Below, in pieces: positions 22,375 through 30,164 of a stretch of DNA of 34,624 nucleotides. The position numbers were made by a program, and so were the translations under genes. The notes under the pieces were generated by a model. The model saw only the letters and a program-made list of their open reading frames with translations, searched no databases and was not told the DNA's origin. Origin of the DNA: Solirubrobacteraceae bacterium (lineage in GTDB: Bacteria > Actinomycetota > Thermoleophilia > Solirubrobacterales > Solirubrobacteraceae); NCBI GenBank assembly GCA_025934395.1, contig JAICYC010000026.1:1-34624 (forward strand), in the 5' to 3' direction. Numbering within the stretch: the stretch's first letter is position 1; every line of letters begins with the position of its first letter.

Positions 22375-23412
22375 ATGACCGAGGAGCGGGGGGTCCGGTT
22401 CTTCACCTGGGCTGGTCGCCGCGTCGCCTACGGGGTCACCGGGGACGGGCCGCCGCTGGTGGCGGCCGCGTGGTGGGTGAGCCACCTCGAGCTCGACTGG
22501 CAGGACCGGCGCTTCCGTGACTTCTTCGGCGCGCTCGCGGTGGGTCGCCGGCTCGTCCGCTACGACCGGCCGGGCGTGGGGCTTTCGGACCGCGACGCGC
22601 CGTCGGGACGGCTGACGATCGAGACGGAGGTGGAGCTCCTCGGCGCCCTGCTCGACGAGCTGGACCTCGAGCGCGTGACCCTGTTCGGCGGCTCCTCCGG
22701 GGGCTGCGCGGCGATCGCGTTCGCCGCGCGACACCCCGAGCGCGTGGAGCGGCTGCTGCTGTACGGGACCTACGCCGACGGATCGGCCGTCGCGCCCGCC
22801 CCGGTGCGGGAAGCGGTCGTCGGTGCCGTGCGCTCGCACTGGGGCCTCGGATCGCGGCTGCTAGCGGACGTGTTCCTCGGGGAGGCGGAGTCCGCGGAGC
22901 GGCAGAGGTTCGCGCGTGCCCAGCGCGAGGCGTGCAGCGCGGAGACCGCGGCGGCGCTCCTGGAGCACGTGTACCGCGTGGATGTGCGCGCAGATCTGGC
23001 ACGCGTGCGGGCGCCCACCACGATCGTCCATCGGCGCGAGGACCGCGCGATCCCCTACGAGCTCGGCCGCGGGCTTGCGGCCGCGATCCCCGAGGCCTCG
23101 CTCGTGTCGCTCGACGGCACCGCTCATTTCCCGTGGCTCGGAGACGCGCCAGCCGTCGCGAGCGCGCTGCGTACCGGGTCGGTCGCCTCGCCGCAGCGCG
23201 ACACCGGAGCGTCGCCGTCCGTGCTCCTCTCACCGCGGGAGCGCGAGGTGCTCGCGCTGGTCGCCGCCGGCCTCACCGAGCGCGAGATCGCCGCGCAGCT
23301 CGTTCTCAGCACGCACACGGTCCACCGCCACATGGCGAACATCCGCATGAAGCTGGGTCGCGGCTCCGGTGCGGCGGCGGTCGCCGAGGCGAGCCGCCTC
23401 GGGCTGATCTGA
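22375..23412 (+). CDS. alpha/beta hydrolase fused to LuxR-type helix-turn-helix
   Basis: 345-residue two-domain protein. Residues 10-265 are an alpha/beta hydrolase with [13 protein letters not shown], nucleophile elbow GGSSGG (Ser108), acid Asp223 (RREDRAIP) and His251 (GTAHFPW). Residues 283-345 are a LuxR/GerE DNA-binding domain with [20 protein letters not shown] and [13 protein letters not shown]. The catalytic triad is complete, so the protein may hydrolyse its inducer or use the pocket as a sensor. Start: ATG at 22375; a GTG at 22354 would add seven residues. A hairpin terminator follows. Divergent from the PAS-MBL unit, which it might regulate. Confidence 0.9.
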   Translation: MTEERGVRFFTWAGRRVAYGVTGDGPPLVAAAWWVSHLELDWQDRRFRDFFGALAVGRRLVRYDRPGVGLSDRDAPSGRLTIETEVELLGALLDELDLERVTLFGGSSGGCAAIAFAARHPERVERLLLYGTYADGSAVAPAPVREAVVGAVRSHWGLGSRLLADVFLGEAESAERQRFARAQREACSAETAAALLEHVYRVDVRADLARVRAPTTIVHRREDRAIPYELGRGLAAAIPEASLVSLDGTAHFPWLGDAPAVASALRTGSVASPQRDTGASPSVLLSPREREVLALVAAGLTEREIAAQLVLSTHTVHRHMANIRMKLGRGSGAAAVAEASRLGLI

Positions 23413-23438
23413 CCCGGCAGGACCGGCTGGAGCGCCCG

Positions 23439-23454
23439 TGGCCCGAAAGGGCCA
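23439..23454 (+). terminator. hairpin after hydrolase-LuxR gene
   Basis: TGGCCC-GAAA-GGGCCA: perfect 6-base stem closed by a GNRA tetraloop, 26 bases after the stop codon. No T-run. Its position also argues that the following methyltransferase starts at 23516 rather than at 23438. Confidence 0.55.
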
Positions 23455-23503
23455 GGCCTCCAAGATGGCCGCAACGGGCGATGACGCCGGAGCACGCCGC
23501 CAC

Positions 23504-23509
23504 TACCTT
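23504..23509 (+). promoter_or_regulatory. possible -10 element (TACCTT) of methyltransferase gene
   Basis: TACCTT lies six bases before the ATG at 23516, with no ribosome site, again predicting a leaderless transcript. Confidence 0.35.
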
Positions 23510-23515
23510 GCGAGC

Positions 23516-24196
23516 ATGCACACAGCCACCACCGCGAACGCCGCGAGCCCTTCGCGCAGCACCCCGGCAGACCGCTTCCTCGCGCTCATCTACGACCCGT
23601 TCCTGTGGCTCGGCGAGCGACGTGCCCTGCAGGCCCGCCGCGGGGAGCTCCTGAAGCAGGCACGCGGCCTGACCGTCGAGATCGGCAGCGGCACCGGTCT
23701 CAACCTCGCCCACTACCCGAGCGGGCTCGATCAGCTCGTGCTCGCCGAGCCGGATCCGGCGATGCGCCGCCGGCTGCAACGACGCGCAGGACGCGTGGTC
23801 CCGCAGGCCTCGGTCATCGACGCCTCCGCCGAACAGCTCCCGTTCGCCGACGAGACGGTGGACACCGTCGTCTCGACGCTCGTGCTCTGCACGGTGGAGG
23901 CGCCCGAGCTGGCGCTCCAGGAGATCGCTCGCGTGCTCGCCCCCGGCGGGCAGCTCCTGTTCATCGAGCACGTCCGCGCGAGCACCCCGGCACGGTCCTT
24001 CTGGCAGGACGCCCTGGCGGGGCCATGGGCAGCGTTCGCGGGGGGCTGCCGGTGCAACCGGCCGACGGTGGCCACGATCGCCGAATGCGGCTTCGAGCTC
24101 GACGTCAGCGAGGCGCCATGGCGCGGGATGCCGGGGATCGTGCGGCCGCTAGCCTGCGGGCGCGCCCGGCCGTTCCGGGCGGCGGGAGCCGTCTGA
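23516..24196 (+). CDS. class I SAM-dependent methyltransferase
   Basis: 226-residue methyltransferase (Methyltransf_11 fold). Seen: SAM motif I TVEIGSGTGLNL (53-64), acidic residue after strand 2 in VLAEPDP, motif II IDASAEQLPFADETVD, motif III with LAPGGQLLFIEHVRA, and a C-terminal GGCRCNRPT segment resembling the METTL7/UbiE-like branch (small thiol or lipid acceptors). Acceptor unknown. Start at ATG 23516 follows a -10-like element and lies downstream of the terminator hairpin; the longer GTG version (23438) would begin inside that hairpin. The 3' end overlaps the frame-shifted tail of the convergent glycerate kinase by 48 bases. Confidence 0.9.
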   Translation: MHTATTANAASPSRSTPADRFLALIYDPFLWLGERRALQARRGELLKQARGLTVEIGSGTGLNLAHYPSGLDQLVLAEPDPAMRRRLQRRAGRVVPQASVIDASAEQLPFADETVDTVVSTLVLCTVEAPELALQEIARVLAPGGQLLFIEHVRASTPARSFWQDALAGPWAAFAGGCRCNRPTVATIAECGFELDVSEAPWRGMPGIVRPLACGRARPFRAAGAV

Positions 24197-25206
24197 GGAC
24201 GCCGGATGCTCGTTCGCGCACTCCGCTCCCCAACGGCACGCGACGTCTTCGATGGCGGCGAGCGTCCGGGCCTCCGACGCTCGCGAGATCGACGCGCCGC
24301 GAGCTCCTGCTCGTCGAGCTCGACCCTGCCGGCGATCACCGCGAGCGGGCGCGGGATCTCCGCACACAGGCGAGCCAGCCGCCCGACGAGCTTGCCGTGC
24401 AGGCTCTGGCTGTCCAGGCACCCCTCCCCGGAGATCACCCAGCGGCTGGCCGCCAAACGTGCGGGCGCATCGACCGCGGTGAGCACGCGTTCGGCGCCCG
24501 AGCTCAGAGCAGCGTCGAACGCTGCCCAGAGGCCCCCGGCGAGGCCGCCCGCAGCGCCGGTCCGCGGGCGCCCGCGCGGGTCCCTGGGCAGCTCATGGGC
24601 GAGACCCTCCAGGCGGCGATCGAGCTGCGCGACCGACCGGGCGTCTGCGCCCTTCTGGGGCGCGAACACCGTCGCTGCGCGCTCGAAGGGCTCGTCGGTG
24701 TCGCAGAGCACCTCCAGTCGCGCGCCGCGCAGGCCGCCGCCATCCCGGATCACCTCGATCGCGCCCCGGCCCCCGTCGGTGCTCGCGCTGCCGCCCGCGG
24801 CGACCAGCACGGTCCGCGCGCCCGCGTCGAGCGCCGCGAGCACGAGCTCTCCCGTTCCGCGCGTGGACGCGGCCAGCGCGTCACGCTCCTGCTCGGAGAC
24901 GAGGCCAAGCCCCGAGGCGGCCGCCACCTCGACGACCGCGGTGCTCCCGTCGGCGAGCAGCGCGAACGCCGCCTCGATCGTCCTGCCCAGCGGGTCGGAA
25001 GCGGCGGCGCCCACGAGCTCGCCGCCCAGCGCGGCCAGCAGCACCTCCGCGGTGCCTTCCCCGCCGTCGGCGAGCGGGCATCGGTCGCTGCGGACCCCCA
25101 CCCGGTCGAGCCCGTTGGCGATCGCAGTGGCGACCGCAGCGGCGGAGAACGTCCCCTTGAAGGAGTCCGGCGCGAGGAGCACCGCGCCGCTCTGCGTGGC
25201 GGACAC
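24149..25206 (-). pseudogene. glycerate kinase, frameshifted near 3' end
   Basis: Glycerate 2- or 3-kinase of the GarK/GlxK family. Seen: LLAPDSFKGTFSA at residues 10-22, PLADGGEGT, AAGGSASTDGG, GAAGGLAGGLWA and VISGEGCLDSQSLHGKLVG in order. The frame is normal to VELDEQELAAR, then runs into Arg-rich non-coding-like sequence for another 190 or so codons antisense to the methyltransferase gene. Another frame from about 24295 reads SISRASEARTLAAIEDVACRWG, which fits the expected kinase C-terminus, to a stop at 24149. One missing base in GCGGCGCG near 24291-24300 explains this. Either a sequencing error or a recent mutation. GTG start, 17 bases after the DUF1801 stop. Confidence 0.75.
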
Positions 25207-25223
25207 GTGGTGGGCGCGCCGAG

Positions 25224-25622
25224 CTAGCGCGCCTTCTTGCCGGCCCGGTTGAGCTCCACCGCTTCTCGGACGAGCGCTTCCAGGGCGGCGTCGTCGAGCT
25301 CCTCGCCCTCGCCGATGTCGATCGCGCGCCTGACCTTGCCCTCGAGGCTGGAGTTGAACAGGCCCGCGGGGTCCGCCAGCGAGGCGCCCTTGAAGAACGT
25401 GAGCTTCACCACGCTCTTGTAGGCCTCGCCTGTGCAGATGCCGCCGTTGTCCGCCCAGACGGGGGTCCCGGGGCTCGTGGCCTTCGCCCATTTCCATTCC
25501 TCGACCACGTTCGGGTCGGCGCGCCTTATCGCCTCGCGAACCCTGCTGAGGGTCGCGCCGCGCCAGTCGCCGAGCTCGGCGATCCTCCCGTCTATCTGCT
25601 TGGAAGCTTCATCGTCGGCCAT
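25224..25622 (-). CDS. DUF1801 domain protein
   Basis: 132-residue protein of the DUF1801/YdhG-like fold. Seen: RVREAIRRADPNVVEEWKWA, GICTGEAYKSVVKLTFFKGA and FNSSLEGKVRRAIDIGEGEE, the conserved core of this family. Biochemical role unknown. Two ATGs are possible; the ribosome site GGAGG is eight bases from ATG 25622 but only two from 25628, so 25622 is chosen. Part of the minus-strand cluster with the APH-like kinase 57 bases upstream and glycerate kinase downstream. DUF1801 and DGPF genes often occur together with small resistance-type enzymes in actinobacteria (recollection). Confidence 0.9.
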   Translation of the reverse strand: MADDEASKQIDGRIAELGDWRGATLSRVREAIRRADPNVVEEWKWAKATSPGTPVWADNGGICTGEAYKSVVKLTFFKGASLADPAGLFNSSLEGKVRRAIDIGEGEELDDAALEALVREAVELNRAGKKAR

Positions 25623-25679
25623 GCTCATCTCCTCCGGTCGGACCCCGCCAGCGTAGGGGAGCGCGAGCGGGGGCGGCGC

Positions 25680-26564
25680 CTACGGCCGTTGCAGGAGCCG
25701 CTCGGTCCAGAGCGCGTGAAGGCGCAGGAGCGCCGGCTCGTCGAGGTCGGGGCGCCCGAGCGGTGCGTAGTTCGGTCCCCAGCTTCCGACGACGTCGTGG
25801 GAGCGGGCAGCCGCCCAGCGGTCCCACAGCGCCACGTCCCTGCAGCTCTCGCCGGCGGCCTTCTCGTAGGCGGCGGTGAAGCGGTTCGCGATGCGCTCGC
25901 CGTGGAGCAGCACGAGGTCGAGCCGGCACCAGCCCACGTCATAGCCACGAGGCCCGCGTGCAGCGCCCGGCCAGTCGACCACCCCGGTCAGGAGCCCCTC
26001 GTGCCAGACCACGTTGCCGGACCAGTAGTCGGTGTGGGTGAGCACCGTCGGCGAGGCGAGGAGCTGCGGCCAGCACGACCTCACCCGGCCTGCCAGCGGC
26101 CCGTTCAAGTCCGCCGGCGAGACCCGGGCGTCGAACACGCTCGGCAGGCCCGCGAGCAGCTCGCCCGGCGCCGCGTGCACGCGCGCCAGCGTGCGACCGA
26201 GCTCGCGAGCCCAGGCCTCAGGGTCGCCGGGCGACAGGTCCGGCGCGCCGTCGATCCAGCTGATCAACGACGTGGGATGCTCCGACCACCGGCCATCGAC
26301 GTCACAGCCGAGCGGCTCGGGCGCGAGACCCCCGAGGCCTCCGAGGACCCGCAACACGGCCTGCTCGCGCGCAGCGCCGGGATCCTCCGGCGGGAACTCG
26401 CGCACGACCACGCTGCGTGACGGGTGCTCGGTGTCGACGCGCCAGGTGCTCGCGTGCTGGCCGCCATCGAGTCGCGCAACGCGCAGGATCGCTGCCGAGG
26501 CGCCTGCGAGGCGCCGCACCTCCTCCAGCGCTCCAGCCGAGGGCTGAGGGTCGGCTGCGCTCAC
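25680..26564 (-). CDS. aminoglycoside phosphotransferase family (APH-like) kinase
   Basis: 294-residue small-molecule kinase of the APH/choline-kinase fold. Seen: nucleotide-loop region ARLDGGQHASTWRV (30-43), VVVREFPP (52-59), where Arg55 stands at or near the usual ATP-binding Lys, Brenner motif LTHTDYWSGN (His177, Asp179, Asn184) and metal-binding Asp197 in GVVDWPGAA. Most such actinobacterial proteins are not proven drug-resistance enzymes; substrate unknown. GTG start nine bases after the ECF42 stop, no ribosome site, likely in the same transcript. Confidence 0.9.
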   Translation of the reverse strand: MSAADPQPSAGALEEVRRLAGASAAILRVARLDGGQHASTWRVDTEHPSRSVVVREFPPEDPGAAREQAVLRVLGGLGGLAPEPLGCDVDGRWSEHPTSLISWIDGAPDLSPGDPEAWARELGRTLARVHAAPGELLAGLPSVFDARVSPADLNGPLAGRVRSCWPQLLASPTVLTHTDYWSGNVVWHEGLLTGVVDWPGAARGPRGYDVGWCRLDLVLLHGERIANRFTAAYEKAAGESCRDVALWDRWAAARSHDVVGSWGPNYAPLGRPDLDEPALLRLHALWTERLLQRP

Positions 26565-26573
26565 GACGGGATT

Positions 26574-27827
26574 CTACGCCTGCTGGTCCCGCAGGGCCCG
26601 CAGCCGGGCCTGCAGAAAGGCCCGCTCGGGCGCGTTGCGGGTGAGCTCGAGCGCTGCCGTGTACGCGGCGGCGGCCTCGCCCCGGCGATCGAGACGACGG
26701 AGCAGCTCCGCGCGCGTGGAGTGGTAGGGCTGGTAGTCGGCCAGATCGAGGTCGGCGAGCTCGGCGAGACCCGCCTCCGGCCCCGAGGTCTCGGCGATCG
26801 CGATCGCGCGGTTCATCGCGACGATCGGGTTGGGGGCGAGCGCGAGCAGCTGGTCGTAGAGCGCGCGGATCGCCGTCCAATCGGTCTCCGCCGGGCTTGC
26901 AGCGCTCGCATGGACAGCGTTGATCGCGGCCTGGATCTGGAACGGCCCCGGTTCTCCACGCTGCAGCAGCCGCCGCACGAGGGCGAGACCCTCCTCGATC
27001 AGCGCCCGGTCCCAGCGGCCGCGGTCCTGCTCGGCGAGCAGGGCCGGCATGCCGTCGGGTCGCGTTCTCGCCGGGCGACGCGCGTCGATCAGCAGCAGGA
27101 GCGCGAGCAGGCCGAGCACCTCCGGCTCGTCGGGCATCAGCTGCGCGAGCAGCCGCGCGAGACGGACGGCCTCCTCGCACAGCTCGCGCCTGACGAGCGC
27201 CTCGCCGTCCGCCGCGGCGTACCCCTCGTTGAAGATCAGGTACAGCACGGTCAGCACCGAGCGCAGCCGCGCCGGGAGCTCGGCGTGCTCCGGCACGCGG
27301 TAGGGGATGTTGTTGGCGGCGATCTTGCGCTTCGCGCGCACCAGCCGCTGTGCCATCGTCGGCTCGGGTACGAGGAACGCGCGCGCGATCTGCGGCGTCT
27401 GCATGCCTCCGAGGAGGCGCAGGGTGAGCGCGATCCGCGCCGTGGGCGCGAGGGCGGGGTGGCAGCACGTGAAGATCAGCCGCAGGCGGTCGTCGCCCAT
27501 CGGCCCCTCGTCGGGCTCCTCGTCGCGCTCCTCGGTCGGCGGGCTCATACGCATCGCATCGGTCTCGCGCTCGCTCCGTGTGGACTCGCGTCGCACGACG
27601 TTCAGCGCGCGGTTGCGGGCCGTCGTCGTTATCCAGCCGCCCGGGTTCGGGGGCAGGCCGTCTCGCGCCCAGTGCGCGAGCGCGATCGCGAACGCGTCCT
27701 GCACGCTCTCCTCGGCGAGGTCGATGCTGCGGAACTGCCGGATCAGCGTCGCGGTGACGCTTCCCGACTCGCGCCGGAAGACAGCCTCCACCTCGCCGGG
27801 GGTTACGCGCGTTGGTGCTCCGCTCAC
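26574..27827 (-). CDS. ECF42-type sigma factor with C-terminal TPR-like domain
   Basis: 417-residue ECF sigma factor of the DUF6596/ECF42 group. Seen: region 2 (residues 10-80; SIDLAEESVQDAFAIALAHW, GWITTTARNRALNVVRRES), region 4 (about 115-175; ARIALTLRLLGGMQTPQIAR, PTMAQRLVRAKRKI), then an approximately 230-residue helical domain with VLYLIFNEGYAAADGE, RGRWDRALIEEG and AMNRAIAIAETSG, characteristic of the group and required for its activity according to the literature I recall. These sigma factors lack an anti-sigma and are linked to DGPF proteins, as here: the GTG start overlaps the stop of the DGPF gene (GTGA). Confidence 0.95.
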   Translation of the reverse strand: MSGAPTRVTPGEVEAVFRRESGSVTATLIRQFRSIDLAEESVQDAFAIALAHWARDGLPPNPGGWITTTARNRALNVVRRESTRSERETDAMRMSPPTEERDEEPDEGPMGDDRLRLIFTCCHPALAPTARIALTLRLLGGMQTPQIARAFLVPEPTMAQRLVRAKRKIAANNIPYRVPEHAELPARLRSVLTVLYLIFNEGYAAADGEALVRRELCEEAVRLARLLAQLMPDEPEVLGLLALLLLIDARRPARTRPDGMPALLAEQDRGRWDRALIEEGLALVRRLLQRGEPGPFQIQAAINAVHASAASPAETDWTAIRALYDQLLALAPNPIVAMNRAIAIAETSGPEAGLAELADLDLADYQPYHSTRAELLRRLDRRGEAAAAYTAALELTRNAPERAFLQARLRALRDQQA

Positions 27828-28180
27828 TCCTGCGGAACCGGCTGGAACGGGCGCACCTCGACGGGGTTCTCGCAGGCGCGCGCGCCTTCCTCGGCCAGCG
27901 CGAGCGCGGCGTCGAGGTCCTTCGCCTCGATCACCCAGAAGCCGCCGATGTGCTCCTTGGACTCCGCGAACGGGCCGTCGGTGAGCACGGCCTCGCCGCG
28001 CTCCACCCGCACCACCGTCGCGGTGTCAGGCGGTTCCAGTCCGCCCGCGAACACCCACGCGCCGGAGCGCCGCAGCCGCTCGTTGAACTCCTCGACCGCG
28101 CCGAATATCTCGGGCAGCCGCTCCGGTGGCGGGGGCTCCTGCCCCTCGACGCCGTGCACTGAGAGCAGGTACTGGGTCAT
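27824..28180 (-). CDS. DGPF/YCII-related protein
   Basis: 118-residue YCII-like (dimeric alpha/beta barrel) protein with the diagnostic motif TDGPFAESKEHIGGFWVIE. N-terminus TQYLLSVHGVEGQ is typical. DGPF proteins are the conserved partners of ECF42 sigma factors; their biochemical role is not settled. Starts 13 bases after the reductase-like gene and overlaps the sigma gene by four bases, so all three are one transcript. Start ATG at 28180; no strong ribosome site. Confidence 0.95.
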   Translation of the reverse strand: MTQYLLSVHGVEGQEPPPPERLPEIFGAVEEFNERLRRSGAWVFAGGLEPPDTATVVRVERGEAVLTDGPFAESKEHIGGFWVIEAKDLDAALALAEEGARACENPVEVRPFQPVPQE

Positions 28181-28193
28181 CTCGCGGCCCAGT

Positions 28194-28730
28194 CTATGCG
28201 GCGTCGTAGGTGAGGACGACGATGCCGCTCGCGGTGCTCGCGGTCTCCTTCAGCGACAGCGCGCGCTCCGGCTGTGAGGCGAACAGGCGCTTGCCCTCGC
28301 CGACCAGGACGGGATACACGATCAGCCGGTACTCGTCGATCAGCGAGAGGCGGGTGAGCTCGTCCACCAGCTCGCCGCTGCCGTAGATCAGGATGTCGGC
28401 GCCGTCCTCCTGCTTCATCGCGCGCACCGCCTCGCCGAGGTCTCCGTCGATGATCGCTGCGTTCCACTCCGCGTCGCTCAGCGTGCGGGAGGCGACGCGC
28501 TTGGGCATCGAGTTCATCTTCCTGCCGAAGTCGCCCGTCTCCTCCTCCATCGTCGGCCAGGACGCCGCGAACCCTTCGTAGGTGACGCGCCCGAGCAGGA
28601 GCTCGTCGGAGGAGTACAGGTACTCCTCCTGCATCGCCGAGATCTCGTCGTTCCAGTAGGGCGCCGTCCACGCGGGGTTCTCCACCACGCCGTCGAGCGC
28701 CACGTACATCGCCAGCTTGACCTTCCGCAT
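28194..28730 (-). CDS. RibD C-terminal/dihydrofolate reductase-like protein
   Basis: 178-residue reductase-fold protein (RibD_C, YwjB/YyaP-like). Seen: VKLAMYVALDGVVENPAW at the N-terminus, DELLLGRVTYEGFAASW, nucleotide-binding YGSGELVDEL and DEYRLIVYPVLVGEGKRLF. Probably an NAD(P)H-dependent reductase; substrate unknown. The ATG at 28730 is fixed by GGAGGTG five bases upstream; the longer frame is Ser/Arg-rich and non-coding-like. First gene of the ECF42 cluster, and directly downstream of a TGTCGA element. Confidence 0.93.
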   Translation of the reverse strand: MRKVKLAMYVALDGVVENPAWTAPYWNDEISAMQEEYLYSSDELLLGRVTYEGFAASWPTMEEETGDFGRKMNSMPKRVASRTLSDAEWNAAIIDGDLGEAVRAMKQEDGADILIYGSGELVDELTRLSLIDEYRLIVYPVLVGEGKRLFASQPERALSLKETASTASGIVVLTYDAA

Positions 28731-28775
28731 CGCTGCACCTCCGGTTCGTGAGCCACCAGTTGCGCCTCTCCAACC

Positions 28776-28806
28776 TGTCGAGGAACGGCGAGCGCCGAAA
28801 TCGACA
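28776..28806 (-). promoter_or_regulatory. candidate ECF42-dependent promoter (TGTCGA ... CGAC)
   Basis: On the minus strand TGTCGA (28801-28806) is followed 19 bases later by TCGACA (28776-28781), which contains CGAC. As I recall, ECF42 promoters have TGTCGA at -35 and CGA/TC at -10. It lies about 46 bases before the first gene of the ECF42 cluster, which fits autoregulation. The spacing is somewhat long, and the two hexamers also form an inverted repeat. Confidence 0.5.
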
Positions 28807-28881
28807 CTTCGCCCAAAGATCTTTCTCCGGGCAGGCGCGACGCGGCCCGGCCGGTGCGAGGCCGAGAGCCCTGCGTGCCGG

Positions 28882-29571
28882 CTAGCGCTGTCGCCCGCCG
28901 CCGAACAGCTGCAGGAAGAACAGGAAGACGTTGAAGACGTCGAGGAAGATCGACGCGGCGATCGGGACGGCGAGCTCGTTGCCGGCACGCCGCAGCCGGT
29001 TGAAGTCGACCACGGTGAAGCCGCCGAAGATCACCAGGCCGAGCACCGCGTAGATGATGTTGGCGTGGGGGATCGCGACGAAGATCGCGACGAGCCCGAA
29101 CACGATCAGCGCCAACAGCGCGAAGAACAGCGCCCGGGCGTATCTCGAGAGGTCACGTCGTGTCGCATAACCGAGCGCTCCGAGCCCTCCGACGAACGCG
29201 CCCGTCGCTCCTGCGGCCTGCCACAGGACCGCGGGCTCGGTTTCCGCATAGACGCGGAGCACCGGCCCGACGGCGGCTCCGAGCAGCACGCCGAGCCCGA
29301 ACAGGAACCCGATCGCGAGCTGCTCGCGGCCTCGTGAGGTGGCGATCTGGAGGCCGAAGATGCAGCCGAACGCGAGAAGGAAGGCGCCGATTCCGACGCC
29401 GCCCGAGAGGTTGCGGCCGAGATAGGCGCCCAGCGCCGCGCAGCCGACCGTGAGGGCCACGAGCCCCATCACCTGCCCGAAGAGAGCGCGCGTGTCCTCG
29501 CGACCCCGCAGCTCGCCTGGGGCCTGCAGCGCGCGCTCGCCGATCGGTAGACGTGTCTCTTCGCTGCTCAT
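28882..29571 (-). CDS. Bax inhibitor-1/YccA family membrane protein
   Basis: 229-residue protein with about seven transmembrane helices, of the BI-1 (TMBIM) family; bacterial members are pH-sensitive calcium leak channels. Seen: cytoplasmic N-terminus with LFGQVMGLVALTVGCAALGA as helix 1, GIGAFLLAFGCIFGLQIA as helix 2, and the conserved C-terminal part ALLALIVFGLVAIFV, IIYAVLGLVIFGGFTVVDFN and ASIFLDVFNVFLFFLQLFGG, with the family Asp in VVDFNRL and FLDVFN. ATG at 29571 has GGGGAG upstream at normal distance; the longer frame is non-coding-like. Monocistronic as far as seen. Confidence 0.93.
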   Translation of the reverse strand: MSSEETRLPIGERALQAPGELRGREDTRALFGQVMGLVALTVGCAALGAYLGRNLSGGVGIGAFLLAFGCIFGLQIATSRGREQLAIGFLFGLGVLLGAAVGPVLRVYAETEPAVLWQAAGATGAFVGGLGALGYATRRDLSRYARALFFALLALIVFGLVAIFVAIPHANIIYAVLGLVIFGGFTVVDFNRLRRAGNELAVPIAASIFLDVFNVFLFFLQLFGGGRQR

Positions 29572-29669
29572 CGAGATGCTCCCCGGTGATTGTCGCACGG
29601 CCCCCGGCACGCGCGGCGGCGAGGCGTCGGTTGCGCCGCACCGCCGCTCGCGCGGGGGACGCCCGCCGC

Positions 29670-29984
29670 CTAACCGTCCGCGCTGCCGAAGGTGCGGTAG
29701 TCGCCCACCAGCTCGGGCTCCGCGAAGGCGGCCGCCTGCTCGTGGCGATCCTGTGCTCCTTCGATGAACGCCTGAAACGACGGCAGCTGCTGCAGCGTGC
29801 CGGACGCGGCGCCCTCGCCCGTGTAGAGGTGGACGAACTGGCGCGACCCCGGAACCTGGAAGACCGCGTAGCGGAAGCCCTCGGGGCGCGTCTGCTCGAG
29901 CTCCGCGAACACCGCGCGCACGAGCGCGGCGTTCTCCTCCTCGCGTCCGGGCTTGACCGTGTAGGTGACCATCGTGTAGCTCAT
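29670..29984 (-). CDS. antibiotic biosynthesis monooxygenase-like (ABM fold) protein
   Basis: 104-residue single-domain protein of the dimeric alpha/beta-barrel type. Seen: TMVTYTVKPGREEENAALVR, then FRYAVFQVPGSRQFVHLY, the strand-helix pattern of ABM/EthD-like proteins. Function unknown; these are often cofactor-free monooxygenases or haem-handling proteins. ATG preceded by AAGGAG seven bases upstream. Divergent from the MFS exporter gene across 180 bases that contain a long-arm inverted repeat, so the two may be co-regulated. Confidence 0.8.
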   Translation of the reverse strand: MSYTMVTYTVKPGREEENAALVRAVFAELEQTRPEGFRYAVFQVPGSRQFVHLYTGEGAASGTLQQLPSFQAFIEGAQDRHEQAAAFAEPELVGDYRTFGSADG

Positions 29985-30044
29985 CGTCGACTCCTTCGTG
30001 TCGGTGGAGGACTGTCGGAGGGTTCAACGACCGCAGGCGCCGGA

Positions 30045-30093
30045 ACTCATCGGCGGCCCGGCCGCGCGAAAGCTCGCACTCCCACCGATGAGT
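30045..30093. repeat. inverted repeat ACTCATCGG ... CCGATGAGT in divergent promoter region
   Basis: Perfect 9-base arms (30045-30053 and 30085-30093), centres 40 bases apart, about four helical turns, inside the 180-base gap between the ABM-like and MFS genes. Candidate paired operator half-sites; the loop is too long for a simple terminator. Confidence 0.45.
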
Positions 30094-30164
30094 CTCGGCG
30101 TCGGCGGCCGTTTGACCGTGCGAAGTGCCATGACCGGCAATCCCGCACACGACAGGAGCACCAC

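Noticed and set aside
23438-23515. Longer methyltransferase start at GTG 23438
   Set aside because: It would begin inside the terminator hairpin of the upstream gene, and the added residues are outside the homologous region.
23731-24290. Continuation of the glycerate kinase frame antisense to the methyltransferase
   Set aside because: After residue AAR the translation turns Arg/Ser-rich and unlike any kinase; a one-base frameshift explains the data better.
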